A stretch of DNA of 64,000 bases from Marinobacterium marinum. Its GTDB lineage: Bacteria > Pseudomonadota > Gammaproteobacteria > Pseudomonadales > Balneatricaceae. Of this stretch, positions 10,202-19,096 are shown piece by piece. The notes beneath the pieces were generated by a model that had not been told where the DNA came from, ran no database searches, and saw nothing but the letters and a program-made list of their open reading frames with translations. A program made the translations under genes and the position numbers. The stretch spans positions 28,640 through 92,639 of the forward strand of contig NZ_JACEMT010000036.1 in the NCBI RefSeq assembly GCF_013868415.1, read 5' to 3'. Position 1 is the stretch's first letter; each line of letters opens with the position of its first letter.

Positions 10202-11416
10202 TCAAGATCCTTTATAGTTACTACTAAATAACCCAACACTGCTATTTAATTTGTTACAAGTCTTATAACAAATAATGATAACAAAAAAAATAGCTGAAGA
10301 CGGATAAGAAGGTATCCCAAATTTCAAAAAAACAACCAACAGAAAAAATGCCGAGAATAAATTTAAAAAAACATTTCTCATAAAATACAAGTATGTCATT
10401 AAAAAAAACATACCAATTATTAAGCCATGTACTACAAATTGGTTTAGAAAAAATGTATGGTCGCCCAATGAATTGAGCGGATCATTCCATTCGAGATTTT
10501 TCTTATGTACATCACCAAAGCCATAAATCAACTTATTAGTGTCAGAGAAGAATTTATACAATAGATTTAACCTTAGTGAAGTACTAGCATCAGCACCTTC
10601 GATAAATCTCTCATATCTCAAAACAAGTGGTTCATATATGTAAATTAAAAAAACAACTACTGCGGAAGGAATAACAACCAGTGAAAGGATTCTATATCTC
10701 TGATGTAGAATTCCAATAAACAAAAAAACTGCAGGAATAACCAAAAAATAAGAAATTGTTGATTTAGTTATCAATATGGTAATTACAGAAAAAAAATAAA
10801 TTAATAATGAAGACCCGCCGTACAAGTAATATAGAAAAAGAAAAGCAGCAATATGCGCAGCCTGAATACTAGGTTCCAAAAAAAAACCAGAATATCTAAC
10901 ACCAAAATCATGAATATATGCAGTGTTAAATGCAGTTGTAGGCACACCATTAAACCATGAATTCATATCAATGTATAATCCAAAAACATTGTACAAAAAA
11001 TACTGAAAAACCAAAAATGATATATTGAGAATCAAGACGATAAATATTGATTTATGTACAAATACAATTCCAAACTTTGAAATTCCAAATGAAAAAATAA
11101 CCGCATATATTAATGGAAGAGTTGAACTGTATAATCCATTAAAAAGTTTAAATAAAGTTAACCGCCCAAGGGCACCATCTACAAGCAAACTTAACACACC
11201 CAAGAAAAACACTGCCAAACCAAAGAAAATAAAATCCTTTCTTAACTTAAAAGATCCAAAAATTGAAATTATTAATAAAATTATCCCTACTGAAAAAGGT
11301 ATCAATAGCGAGTTTATATAATAGCCAACATAATTCATCAACTTTAAATAGGGCAAAAAAATAACACCAAATATAAAAAGATACATTTTTTGATTGTTAA
11401 GCAAGGAAGAATTCAT
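10202..11416 (-). CDS. wzy: Probable O-antigen/capsule polymerase (Wzy-like integral membrane protein)
   Basis: A 404-residue protein with roughly ten hydrophobic segments spread along its length, for example YLFIFGVIFLPYL, LLIPFSVGIILLIISIFG and AIFFVIIICY. A longer soluble loop between residues 270 and 320 (EPLVLRYERFIEGADASTSLR through the GFGD segment) resembles the periplasmic loop of Wzy/O-antigen ligase proteins, including an arginine-rich RLNLLYKFF. Wzy proteins are hardly conserved in sequence, so the call rests on topology and on its place in a Wzx-dependent cluster with no other candidate. It would join repeat units on the periplasmic side. The base composition is strongly AT-rich. 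Some other multi-pass cluster protein is the alternative. Confidence 0.7.
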   Translation of the reverse strand: MNSSLLNNQKMYLFIFGVIFLPYLKLMNYVGYYINSLLIPFSVGIILLIISIFGSFKLRKDFIFFGLAVFFLGVLSLLVDGALGRLTLFKLFNGLYSSTLPLIYAVIFSFGISKFGIVFVHKSIFIVLILNISFLVFQYFLYNVFGLYIDMNSWFNGVPTTAFNTAYIHDFGVRYSGFFLEPSIQAAHIAAFLFLYYLYGGSSLLIYFFSVITILITKSTISYFLVIPAVFLFIGILHQRYRILSLVVIPSAVVVFLIYIYEPLVLRYERFIEGADASTSLRLNLLYKFFSDTNKLIYGFGDVHKKNLEWNDPLNSLGDHTFFLNQFVVHGLIIGMFFLMTYLYFMRNVFLNLFSAFFLLVVFLKFGIPSYPSSAIFFVIIICYKTCNKLNSSVGLFSSNYKGS

Positions 11417-11536
11417 GTGCGCCTATTTTAAAACGATTGTTGAAATAAAAAAATCGATCTTGTCAAAATTAAAATTCGAATACCATGGCAGTAAGTAAAT
11501 AAGGATAGGAATAAGGGCCAGGGTAAAAATTCATTA

Positions 11537-12337
11537 TTAACTTTTCCACTTGTCAATAACCTTTTCAAATTGGATATAGATCTCTGGTGAGTTTCTTTTT
11601 GCTCTTACCGCGTCGATGTAGGGCTTAGCTTTTCTGAAGTGATTTTCAAGCTTGTGAACATACATTTCCTTCGCAGTTTTTGAGTCAATATTTCCCTTAT
11701 TTAGTGCGAGACAAAAACCTTCTATTTGGTTCAGATAAAGATGAAATTTTCTTCTAATATCAAGGAAACGCTCTTTAATTAGAGGCGCATAATCGTCACA
11801 GTAGGCCAATCCGCATACCTGGTTTGGTAGCTTATCGTAATTATGATCTCCTGTATTTGGACTATTATATGATTGGCTTTTAGGTTTTTCAGCATGATAT
11901 TTATTATATACATCCAATATTTCGCGCTTAACTTGGTTGGATAATCGATCCCAGCATAATTGATACTCAACGCTGGTGATTTCTTCATCAAGCATCAGTT
12001 TCACCTCGTGACTTGCCATTGCATAGCTACTTGACCAAAAATTTAGCACTCTATCAATTTCATTTTCGATCCTTTCAAGCTCCATGGGCCTGGGATAATA
12101 GGTAAGCGCTGCTTCTTTCCGCTGTACACTTTTGTTGCTTAAGAACTGAATCCAAGCCAGAAACAAGCCAACCATAACAACTGATGGCATAATCAAGTCT
12201 TTTTTATTTATATAACAAGACTCTCCAATCCATTGCCATGATATCAAAGAAAATATAGAAATAAAAACTAATCCTATGACGACGTCTACCCTATGCTCTA
12301 ATATTGACCTTATAATTTCTTTTATGTTTTTATTCAT
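11537..12337 (-). CDS. Unrecognised membrane protein with two N-terminal transmembrane segments
   Basis: I do not recognise a family. The 266-residue protein starts MNKNIKEIIRS (ATG 12337; a TTG one codon upstream is less likely). Two hydrophobic segments lie at about residues 19-36 (VVIGLVFISIFSLISW) and 46-65 (LIMPSVVMVGLFLAWIQFL). They are followed by a long charged, probably helical cytoplasmic part with LERIENEIDRVLNFW and a C-terminal LENHFRKAKPYIDAVRAKR. The layout resembles other small membrane-tethered proteins of unknown function found in accessory regions. It is AT-rich like the polymerase gene after it, and it is the last gene of the five-gene insert between wzx and wzy, 54 bp downstream of the TPR gene. 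Confidence 0.6.
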   Translation of the reverse strand: MNKNIKEIIRSILEHRVDVVIGLVFISIFSLISWQWIGESCYINKKDLIMPSVVMVGLFLAWIQFLSNKSVQRKEAALTYYPRPMELERIENEIDRVLNFWSSSYAMASHEVKLMLDEEITSVEYQLCWDRLSNQVKREILDVYNKYHAEKPKSQSYNSPNTGDHNYDKLPNQVCGLAYCDDYAPLIKERFLDIRRKFHLYLNQIEGFCLALNKGNIDSKTAKEMYVHKLENHFRKAKPYIDAVRAKRNSPEIYIQFEKVIDKWKS

Positions 12338-12391
12338 CAAAAAACCATCTTAAATAGGTGCAATGGAGATCAGAGAAAAACTGAATAAAAC

Positions 12392-14203
12392 TCACACATA
12401 GAAGGCCCCATCCAACTCCCCACAAACAAACCCATAATGCCCTCTCAACCAACTCGCATAATGGTCCAGCGACGGCTCGTACATCTTCACAACACGCATC
12501 CAACGCGCCGCGGCGACTTTGTCTTCACGCAGCCTCAGGTTGAAGTAGGCCAGGCCAATCAATTGATCGACCTGTTGGCGGTGGTGTTTCAGGCCTGCCA
12601 TCAGTGCGGTGGCCTGATCGAGTGCATGTTGGGCCAGGTCTGAATACTGCGCACGCCAGCTGGGCTGTGCTGCGGGTGGCCATTGATCGTGATAGGCCAC
12701 CAACTCATCGCAGATGATCAGCCAGGCTTCTATTGTTTGCTGCGCAGTGCCCTGTTCTGCCAACCATTCGGCTTTTTCACGCAGGTGGTCGAACAAAGCG
12801 TTGAACGCGGCTTGTAAGTTGGTTGAGCCTTCGGCGAGTTCGATCCGTGCCTTGTCGGCATCTGTTCGGTAGCGGTGCCATAGCGTCAGCGGGCCGATCA
12901 GTTTGGGTGATAAGTTACTCAAGTACGTTTCGATTGTCGCGGTGTGTTTCAGCAGCTGCTGGGCGGATTGCTGCATCAGGTTGATTAGCTGCACAGGCAC
13001 TTTGTTGGTTTGCTGGAGTTCTGTTTCTATCTCTCGCTTGAGATCATGGCGCAGTTCGACCAGCCCGGCCACACGCTCGCTTATTGGTACGGCAGGTGTG
13101 GTGGTTGCCAGCCTGTCCAGCAGGTGCTCGATCAACTCGGGATAGTTATCGATTGTGCACGATATACCATCGTTGCGCATCATGCGTAGCTGGGTGATAT
13201 CCAGTGCAAGCTGTTCGCGCGACGTGCGTGGTTTTAACCGTTCGAGCTGTCGATCAAACTCTGCATAGATGTTGCGCACCCAGTCCGCATACCCGGCTTC
13301 ACGCGCGGTGTGCAGGTGGTTATTAAGCACTGCAATCACATGCGCCAATCCGCTGGTATCACCCGCTGCAAAGGCTTCGCGTAACACCGCTTTGGCATCT
13401 TCCGGTTGGCCTTTACGCACCAATGCGATGGCCAGGTTGTGGTGGACAATATCGGTCAAGCCAGCGCGAGGCGCTTTGCTGAATTCTACCCTTGCTGATT
13501 GCAGATGACGCAGTTGGGCATCCCTGTGCCCTTGCAACCCTTCCAGGCGCGCCATGTTATTGTGTAACAGCACTCGATCTGCCGGCTCTTTGCAGTGGTC
13601 CAGACCGGATTCCAGCAGCGTCCGGGCCTGCGGGTAGTGCTCATCCTGTAATGCCAGCTCTGCTTTGAGTAGCAGGCAGTTGAGGTTTGCCTGGCATTCC
13701 TGATCAGAAATATCGGCCAGCCTGCGCCGGGCTTCGGCTGGATTATCAGCCTCGATGAACAACTGCGCCCAGGCGATTTGCAGACTCAGTTGCTCATCCG
13801 GTAGCAGGTATCGGGTGTCGTGTGCACTGAGTACCTCATGCGCTTTGATGAAATCACCCTGATGACAATATGCACGCGCCAGCAAGACGGCGCGCTTGAC
13901 CTGATAATGCGTGCCTGCCAAAGCCAATGGCTTGAGCAGGATGCCGATCGCGCGATCCGGTTGGGCTGCATTCAGGGCATGTTTAGCCTTATCGAGCCTC
14001 GCCCACTCGTGGGGCAGCCGTTTGAGCCAAACCAGGCGCACGCAACCGAGTGTGGCGATCAGCAGTAATGGCAGCGCGACTGTCCCCTGCCCACTTGCGC
14101 TGCTGCCGGTGGCCAAAAGCAGCGGCACTGCAATAACGGCATAGCGCGGAACGGTGAGCCAGTGCAGTTTGCTTGGCTGGAGAAGGTCAATTAGGGGCGG
14201 CAT
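12392..14203 (-). CDS. Membrane-anchored tetratricopeptide-repeat protein
   Basis: A 603-residue protein. The first 60 residues hold two hydrophobic stretches (YAVIAVPLLLATG and TVALPLLLIATLGCVRLVW). The rest is alpha-helical repeat: AKHALNAAQPDRAIGILLKPL near residue 72, ARAYCHQGDFIKAHEVL near 108, NPAEARRRLADI near 155, DEHYPQARTLLESGLDH near 185, and RKGQPEDAKAVLREAF near 262, all of TPR pattern. A coiled region follows, and the C terminus (GLAYFNLRLREDKVAAARWMRV) is another TPR-like helix pair. TPR proteins act as scaffolds; no enzyme domain is visible. Composition is GC-balanced, unlike the next gene downstream. It lies 20 bp after the DUF3037 gene and probably forms one unit with it. 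Confidence 0.75.
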   Translation of the reverse strand: MPPLIDLLQPSKLHWLTVPRYAVIAVPLLLATGSSASGQGTVALPLLLIATLGCVRLVWLKRLPHEWARLDKAKHALNAAQPDRAIGILLKPLALAGTHYQVKRAVLLARAYCHQGDFIKAHEVLSAHDTRYLLPDEQLSLQIAWAQLFIEADNPAEARRRLADISDQECQANLNCLLLKAELALQDEHYPQARTLLESGLDHCKEPADRVLLHNNMARLEGLQGHRDAQLRHLQSARVEFSKAPRAGLTDIVHHNLAIALVRKGQPEDAKAVLREAFAAGDTSGLAHVIAVLNNHLHTAREAGYADWVRNIYAEFDRQLERLKPRTSREQLALDITQLRMMRNDGISCTIDNYPELIEHLLDRLATTTPAVPISERVAGLVELRHDLKREIETELQQTNKVPVQLINLMQQSAQQLLKHTATIETYLSNLSPKLIGPLTLWHRYRTDADKARIELAEGSTNLQAAFNALFDHLREKAEWLAEQGTAQQTIEAWLIICDELVAYHDQWPPAAQPSWRAQYSDLAQHALDQATALMAGLKHHRQQVDQLIGLAYFNLRLREDKVAAARWMRVVKMYEPSLDHYASWLRGHYGFVCGELDGAFYV

Positions 14204-14223
14204 AGTGAATAGACGTTAGCCTT

Positions 14224-15033
14224 CTACGCAATCACAAACTCAGCCAGCCGTTCGATTTCAGCCATTGTAATAACTTCAGCCCCTGTTTCAGCCAGCAGAT
14301 CAACGGCACGCAGGTAGGCATGTGTATGCTGTGTGTCTTGGTTTCCGGGTCCATCAACTGCAAAGAGCATCTGCCGGGGTTTTTTGCCCCGGCGTGCGAG
14401 CTCATTCATACGGAACTGCCACTGGCCAGCTTTTTCGACCATCTTGATGGTTTCACGCTGGTTCAGGTCAAGTGGCTTGATGGCTTTGCATACTTGCTCG
14501 CCTTGGCGAGCCACAAACGGCAGTGCAACCTGGTATTCGTCATCACCCAATTTGGCAGACTTATACCGATCAGCCAGATCGAACTGATGCAAAAGCGTTT
14601 TGATTCTCTTTTCGAGCACCGTTTCACGGTATTGTAGCGTAACAAAGCGGTGCTCGACGTAGTGTTCGTACAGCTCAGTCAACGTTTTGGCTGGATCATC
14701 CGTCAATACCACGCCCGGGTCACTGAACCGGAACAGCGCTTCACGCGGGCGCGTCAGTTCCTGAAACAGCCCATCGGTCAATGCAGTTTGGCTGGTGGCC
14801 AGTTGTTGAATGCGCGTGAGTTCGTTTTTCATCGCCTGGATAGCCGTTTTGTAGGTGCGGCTATCCAGGTCCTTGAAAAAATCGGTCAGCCGCTTGTAGC
14901 GCTTATCCTGCAGCTGGAAGCCGAAATAAGCTACATTACCGGCAGCCAGCACAATACCGACGTTGGCAAATTCGCTTGTTTCAACATAGGGCATATACCG
15001 CAGAATGGCATACTGGCAGGCTACTCGTTTCAT
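14224..15033 (-). CDS. DUF3037 domain protein
   Basis: The N terminus (CQYAILRYMPYVETSEFANVG followed by IVLAAGNVAYFGFQLQDK) is the recognisable core of DUF3037, a bacterial family of unknown biochemical role. The rest (residues 60-269) is charged and largely helical, without a catalytic motif I can name. DUF3037 genes are often found beside HipA-like kinase genes, and that is the case here: its ATG at 15033 overlaps the TGA of the HipA-like frame by four bases (ATGA), which implies coupled translation. A TTG four codons upstream is a weaker start. The neighbouring kinase gene is broken, so this partner may now act alone or be on its way to decay. Confidence 0.8.
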   Translation of the reverse strand: MKRVACQYAILRYMPYVETSEFANVGIVLAAGNVAYFGFQLQDKRYKRLTDFFKDLDSRTYKTAIQAMKNELTRIQQLATSQTALTDGLFQELTRPREALFRFSDPGVVLTDDPAKTLTELYEHYVEHRFVTLQYRETVLEKRIKTLLHQFDLADRYKSAKLGDDEYQVALPFVARQGEQVCKAIKPLDLNQRETIKMVEKAGQWQFRMNELARRGKKPRQMLFAVDGPGNQDTQHTHAYLRAVDLLAETGAEVITMAEIERLAEFVIA

Positions 15034-15767
15034 GGCGTATTCCAAAAATCGGGATCGATGACTCTGTTCAGTAATTGTAGAATCTGCGTTGTATCAAAGC
15101 TGACCGAGACACTCATCTCATCATCAATGTACCACCACTCATTGGGTACAATGAGGATGATAGCATGCCAATTATCCAGCGCTTGGTGCATTGTGTGCCG
15201 TAACACGGCCAGCGCTGCCAAGTCGGCTTGCAGCAAACGGAATTGTTGATGAAATACATGATGATCAACGAAGCTTGCTGCATCAAAGCCGGTATCGAAC
15301 GACTGGTTGTGGTCGATGACAACCAATTGCCGCTCACCCTCATCCCAAAATAGATTGGGATTACCGCCTTCAAACGACAGGGTACGATCCTCGTTGTGAA
15401 TCCACCAATCGAATGCAGCGACCAGCTGTTGCAAATTTTGCGGTATTTCGTGGATACGACTGAATGCCAGTTCGGTTACGCCGCATTCACGCGAACCGAA
15501 GGCCGATCCCGCGCCCAAATCTTACAAATCCAGGCCTGCAGAGAATGCAAGCAACTCTTCAGGTACATCAACGATAGCGAAAGGGGCGATGGGCACATTA
15601 GTCAGCAATGCCAGTTTGCCTGCAATCCACTCACAAAGCAGACTACGACGGCTGGCACCCTCACCCTTCACGAAGTAGATATTGCCATCATTACCTCTAC
15701 AGATATATGGGCGAGTTACACCCTGATCAGCGCGGCGTATGACTTCAATGATCTCGACTCGGCTCAT
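15030..15767 (-). pseudogene. HipA-like kinase gene interrupted by one in-frame TAA
   Basis: Two pieces lie in the same reading frame. Codons 1-81 (MSRVEIIEVIRRADQG to FSAGLDL) hold the N-lobe with the ATP-loop lysine in NIYFVKGEG. After a TAA at 15522-15524 the frame continues without shift as DLGAGSAFGSRECGVTELAF. The continuation contains the catalytic loop FDWWIHNEDRTL and the metal-binding VIDHNQSFD of HipA-like (PF20613-type) kinases, ending at 15030. Together the pieces would make about 245 residues, a normal length. The stop removes every catalytic residue from the first product. Re-initiation would need TTG at 15518, which has no visible ribosome-binding site. There is no HipB-like antitoxin beside it. 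A nonsense mutation, a sequencing error or suppression are the options. Confidence 0.8.
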
Positions 15768-15786
15768 GCTAGCCCTTGGATCAGGC

Positions 15787-16485
15787 CTACTGCCCCTGAA
15801 ACACTTGTACCGCCGCCGCTCTCAACTCATCGGCCTTGCCACCCACCAGTGCGCCGAAGAAGTCTGATACCTGCTGCATGGCGGCTTCGCCGGTATCGGA
15901 TGCGATTCGATGGGCAAGCTTACTACAGGCCGCCTTGATCACGCCCTTAATGCTGGTATCCGGTGCGCCGGCTTCTTTCAGCACTCTTTCAGCGGTTTCA
16001 AGCTCGTCCTTTAGCGCATCCTCTACCAGCGCCACGAAAGCATCGACCGACAGTTTGACCAGACTGGATGAGAAAGATCCGTCACTGATGTAACCAAGCT
16101 TGCGTACCTTGTCACGCAGATGATCCAGCAGCAGTGGGTTATCCACTTCGAGCATGAAGTGGGTGCCTTTCTTGTCGATCAGTGGGCTGCGCAACAGTTC
16201 CTTTACCCGACTATCGAGATCCGTGCTGGTTGAACGACGCAACTCACGCTCGTACAGCAGTTTGTTCGCTTTGGTACGCGTTACCTTGAGTTTGGAAACC
16301 AACTCATAGACCTGTGGCTGCGGGCTAATCACGCCCAACTGTTCCAGCGCATCGAGCATGATCAGCTCGACTTCCAGTTTTGGCAGCGCACCAAATGCAG
16401 GGCTGAGGTAGCGGTCGAGCAGTGTGTTGAGTACCTGGGTGGCGCTCTGGTTGCCTGCGGTACCCTGCTCGGCTTTTAAGTCCAT
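15787..16485 (-). CDS. Unrecognised 232-residue protein
   Basis: I do not recognise a family. The first 120 residues contain LEVELIMLDALEQLGVISPQ and a helix-turn-helix-like stretch VYELVSKLKVTRTKANKLLYE near residues 78-98, compatible with a DNA-binding or winged-helix fold. The second half is helical and polar (VDAFVALVEDALKDELETAERV) and ends in a small-residue-rich tail. No signal peptide or membrane segment is seen. Its ATG lies 14 bp after the wzx stop, and its stop lies 19 bp before the HipA-like gene, so it is the first gene of the insert and is transcribed with the polysaccharide operon unless it has its own promoter. A regulatory role for the following kinase/DUF3037 pair is only a guess. 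Confidence 0.6.
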   Translation of the reverse strand: MDLKAEQGTAGNQSATQVLNTLLDRYLSPAFGALPKLEVELIMLDALEQLGVISPQPQVYELVSKLKVTRTKANKLLYERELRRSTSTDLDSRVKELLRSPLIDKKGTHFMLEVDNPLLLDHLRDKVRKLGYISDGSFSSSLVKLSVDAFVALVEDALKDELETAERVLKEAGAPDTSIKGVIKAACSKLAHRIASDTGEAAMQQVSDFFGALVGGKADELRAAAVQVFQGQ

Positions 16486-16499
16486 TTTTAGCGTCTTGT

Positions 16500-17912
16500 T
16501 TATTTTCTTAATCTGACAGCGACAAACCCGACCGCTTCAAGCACTTCAGCTTTGAAACTGAATAGTGCCGCAACAAGCAGCAATCCCCAAAACGCCAACA
16601 TAAATGGGTAGATGCTGGCACCGTAAAGCGTAAAAATGCTGGCCCCTGCTACCGTCAAAGCTGAGTACCCATACAGCAGCAACCTTGGCATCGGTTTCCA
16701 CAAATAGATTGAAAACTCAGTACGCAGTACGAAAAAGACCCAAAACGAAATACAGGTACTAACGGCTGCACCAGCAGCACCGAAGCGCGGGATCATCAGC
16801 CAGTTCCCAACAAGATTGACAGCAAAGGCAACCAAAGCGGACAACATGGCAAAGCTGCTGCGGCGTGAGATACCTATGCCCACCACGGTTGTTTCTGACA
16901 GGGTATAGAGCAAGGGTGCGCCAAGGCATGCCACCAGAATCCATTGCACTGCGATATAGTTTGCCGGTAAGAAAAGTGTGACGATCCATGACAGCAGTCC
17001 CGCCAGGCAGAACACCAATACAACAAGGCCAAGTATGTAACGGCTTACCTTATGTACGTTCTCCAGCCCTTCGCCCTTGCTGGCCCATTTATACACTGTA
17101 GGCGCCCAAACGGTGGAGAATACACTTTGCAGAATGGTTGCAGCCCCTGCAAAGCTCACAGCCACTGAATAGACGCCAAGCTCTTCAAAGCTGGCCAGTG
17201 TACGCAAGAACACCTTGTCAATTGCTGTCAAACCCCAGTAGGCAACGCCTCCCAGTATCAGGGGAAGACCAAAGCGCAGCATCAGTTTCAGATGCTGCCA
17301 GTCAAGCGTTGCAGTTATTCCGGCGATCCATTCCTTGCGGGTATTGAATGCAAATACCACGCAGACAAACACAAAGGCAGCTGTATTTGCGATCACCAGG
17401 TTGGTCAGGCTTGTATCGGCACCCAGCAAGACATAGCCAGCGATGATGGCGAGCAATACCAGCTTGGGCAGTAACTGGCTCATTGAGAATGCCAGACCCT
17501 GCTCGTTCATCCGCAGCACCAGTGACAAGAAACGGGATATGAAAGCCGCAAGCAAGACCGTCGCTATCAGCAGGCTCAAGTGCCATTCAGGGCGCTCAAA
17601 CAACCAGCCCGCAAGGGTACCGCCGAATGACAGCAAGACCAGCAGTGTCACAAACAGTATGGATAAACCCGGCAACAAAGCACGCTTGAGCAAAGCCGGT
17701 TTATCGTCCACCTCGTGAAATTCACGTACATAGGCTTGGTCCAACCCCAGACTGAACAGCAGTGTGCTAAAGCCGATAGTGACCTGCAGCATCGCCATTC
17801 TGCCGACATCTTCCTGTGAAAAGAACCAGGTGATGATCGGCAGCGTGATAAGGCTCAGCAGTGCGCCACCGATCGGGCCAATGGCGAAGGCGGCTATTTT
17901 ACGTGGTGTCAC
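16500..17912 (-). CDS. wzx: Oligosaccharide flippase (Wzx family, MOP superfamily)
   Basis: Moves the undecaprenyl-diphosphate-linked repeat unit across the inner membrane. The 470-residue protein has about 12-14 hydrophobic segments, opens with AAFAIGPIGGALLSLITLPIITWFF and has QEDVGRMAMLQ after the first helix, the classic polysaccharide-biosynthesis/MATE-like pattern. AYVREFHEVDD near residue 60 is also typical. The start is GTG at 17912, which forms a GTGA overlap with the stop of the transferase gene before it and follows AAGAGG six bases upstream. No other flippase is present in the window, so it is the likely partner of the polymerase at 10202-11416. Confidence 0.93.
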   Translation of the reverse strand: MTPRKIAAFAIGPIGGALLSLITLPIITWFFSQEDVGRMAMLQVTIGFSTLLFSLGLDQAYVREFHEVDDKPALLKRALLPGLSILFVTLLVLLSFGGTLAGWLFERPEWHLSLLIATVLLAAFISRFLSLVLRMNEQGLAFSMSQLLPKLVLLAIIAGYVLLGADTSLTNLVIANTAAFVFVCVVFAFNTRKEWIAGITATLDWQHLKLMLRFGLPLILGGVAYWGLTAIDKVFLRTLASFEELGVYSVAVSFAGAATILQSVFSTVWAPTVYKWASKGEGLENVHKVSRYILGLVVLVFCLAGLLSWIVTLFLPANYIAVQWILVACLGAPLLYTLSETTVVGIGISRRSSFAMLSALVAFAVNLVGNWLMIPRFGAAGAAVSTCISFWVFFVLRTEFSIYLWKPMPRLLLYGYSALTVAGASIFTLYGASIYPFMLAFWGLLLVAALFSFKAEVLEAVGFVAVRLRK

Positions 17913-19096
17913 ACATTGCCTCTTGGCTTACAACTGCTTTTATTTGCAAGGCTTAATGCACGGTCTACAAGTGCCTTTGTCCTGGCAATGCCTGACTCTC
18001 TTGACCAATAATCACTTACTAACCGCTTATTGCGTTCCTTTTCTTCAATGGATAGCGGTGTGTCTAACAGTGAAATGTCTTTTTCCAGTTCTTGTACTGA
18101 TGAAATAACAACACCTAAATCTTTCAGAAACGGAAATGTCGGGTTTTCTTCACGCAAAAATACACGAGCACCCAAGTACAGCATGATTACAATATTACCG
18201 ACCGCTTGTTGGCGTTTATGATTCATAATCACATAGCCGCATTGTTTGATTGTGGCCACATAATCTTGTATAGGCATAAAGTCTTTCAGCGGATTAAAAT
18301 CCAAGCCGAAATATTTTTTCCCCAGTGCTGCAATCTTTTCACCATATACTGTATCGCCATAGCTGAGCGGTGCTATAACTTTCCGGTTTTCAACACCGGT
18401 TTTAACCAGGAAATCAAATGTTTCTTTGTGATTGCAGGTCAGTGAAGCACTATTACCAACCAGGATTGCGTTGCCATCTACCTGCTCACCTTCAAAACCC
18501 TTAATGAGATGATCTTCCATGGTACCGTAGTTCCAGCTCGTATGTTCAGGGAAGCTCTTCCAGTTACGGGACCTCAGCACCATGTCGTATTCATTCGGGA
18601 GAACAGGTGAAAATAACGAAAGCCTTTCTATAGCTTTTTTTCTAGACTTTGAAATACCAGCCAATTTGAATGCAACCCGAAGGGCCTTACCAATCGTCGA
18701 TCGAATTAGCGCTTTATAGCTTTGAACCGCAACTTTTTTGGTTTCGGGCAGTAAAAGATCACCAGGATTACCGATCAAGTCGTAGTAATCATACCCCCAG
18801 CCCAGCCATACCGTTGGTATATTTTTAGGTATGTTAAATATCTCAGGTGAAATCACCTCACCAAAAGAGTGAAACACAACCAGGTCGTAATTTTGATAGC
18901 ATTCTTTATAGACTTTTGGAGCCCACCTTTTAATTAGGCTTAAAGGGATTATTTTATCTACATTGAGCTTCACAAATTTTAAATCGCTCGATTTGGACAG
19001 AACCCATACCTCATTCTCACTGGGATAAGCCCTCTCGAAGACCGTATAGGCATGATCTATAAATTTATCATCTGAAGCGATGTGCAATATCTTCAT
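17909..19096 (-). CDS. WecF-family (GT56) 4-acetamido-4,6-dideoxyhexose transferase
   Basis: Resembles the enterobacterial-common-antigen enzyme that moves Fuc4NAc from the dTDP sugar to lipid-linked acceptor. Family blocks seen are MKILHIASDDKFIDHAYTVFE at the start, VVFHSFG near residue 75, TVWLGWGYDYYDLIG near 95, and MNHKRQQAVGNIVIMLYLGA near 290. At 395 residues it is slightly longer than E. coli WecF (359). It sits directly after an aminotransferase and acyltransferase that would make its donor, but there is no wecB/wecC for ManNAcA here. The acceptor is therefore probably a different repeat unit, making this a capsule or O-antigen enzyme rather than a true WecF. It overlaps the acyltransferase stop by four bases. 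Confidence 0.85.
   Translation of the reverse strand: MKILHIASDDKFIDHAYTVFERAYPSENEVWVLSKSSDLKFVKLNVDKIIPLSLIKRWAPKVYKECYQNYDLVVFHSFGEVISPEIFNIPKNIPTVWLGWGYDYYDLIGNPGDLLLPETKKVAVQSYKALIRSTIGKALRVAFKLAGISKSRKKAIERLSLFSPVLPNEYDMVLRSRNWKSFPEHTSWNYGTMEDHLIKGFEGEQVDGNAILVGNSASLTCNHKETFDFLVKTGVENRKVIAPLSYGDTVYGEKIAALGKKYFGLDFNPLKDFMPIQDYVATIKQCGYVIMNHKRQQAVGNIVIMLYLGARVFLREENPTFPFLKDLGVVISSVQELEKDISLLDTPLSIEEKERNKRLVSDYWSRESGIARTKALVDRALSLANKSSCKPRGNV

Noticed and set aside
15030..15767. HipBA toxin-antitoxin system
   Set aside because: The kinase is of the separate HipA-like type, its reading frame is broken and no HipB-like gene lies beside it; the 232-residue protein does not look like HipB.
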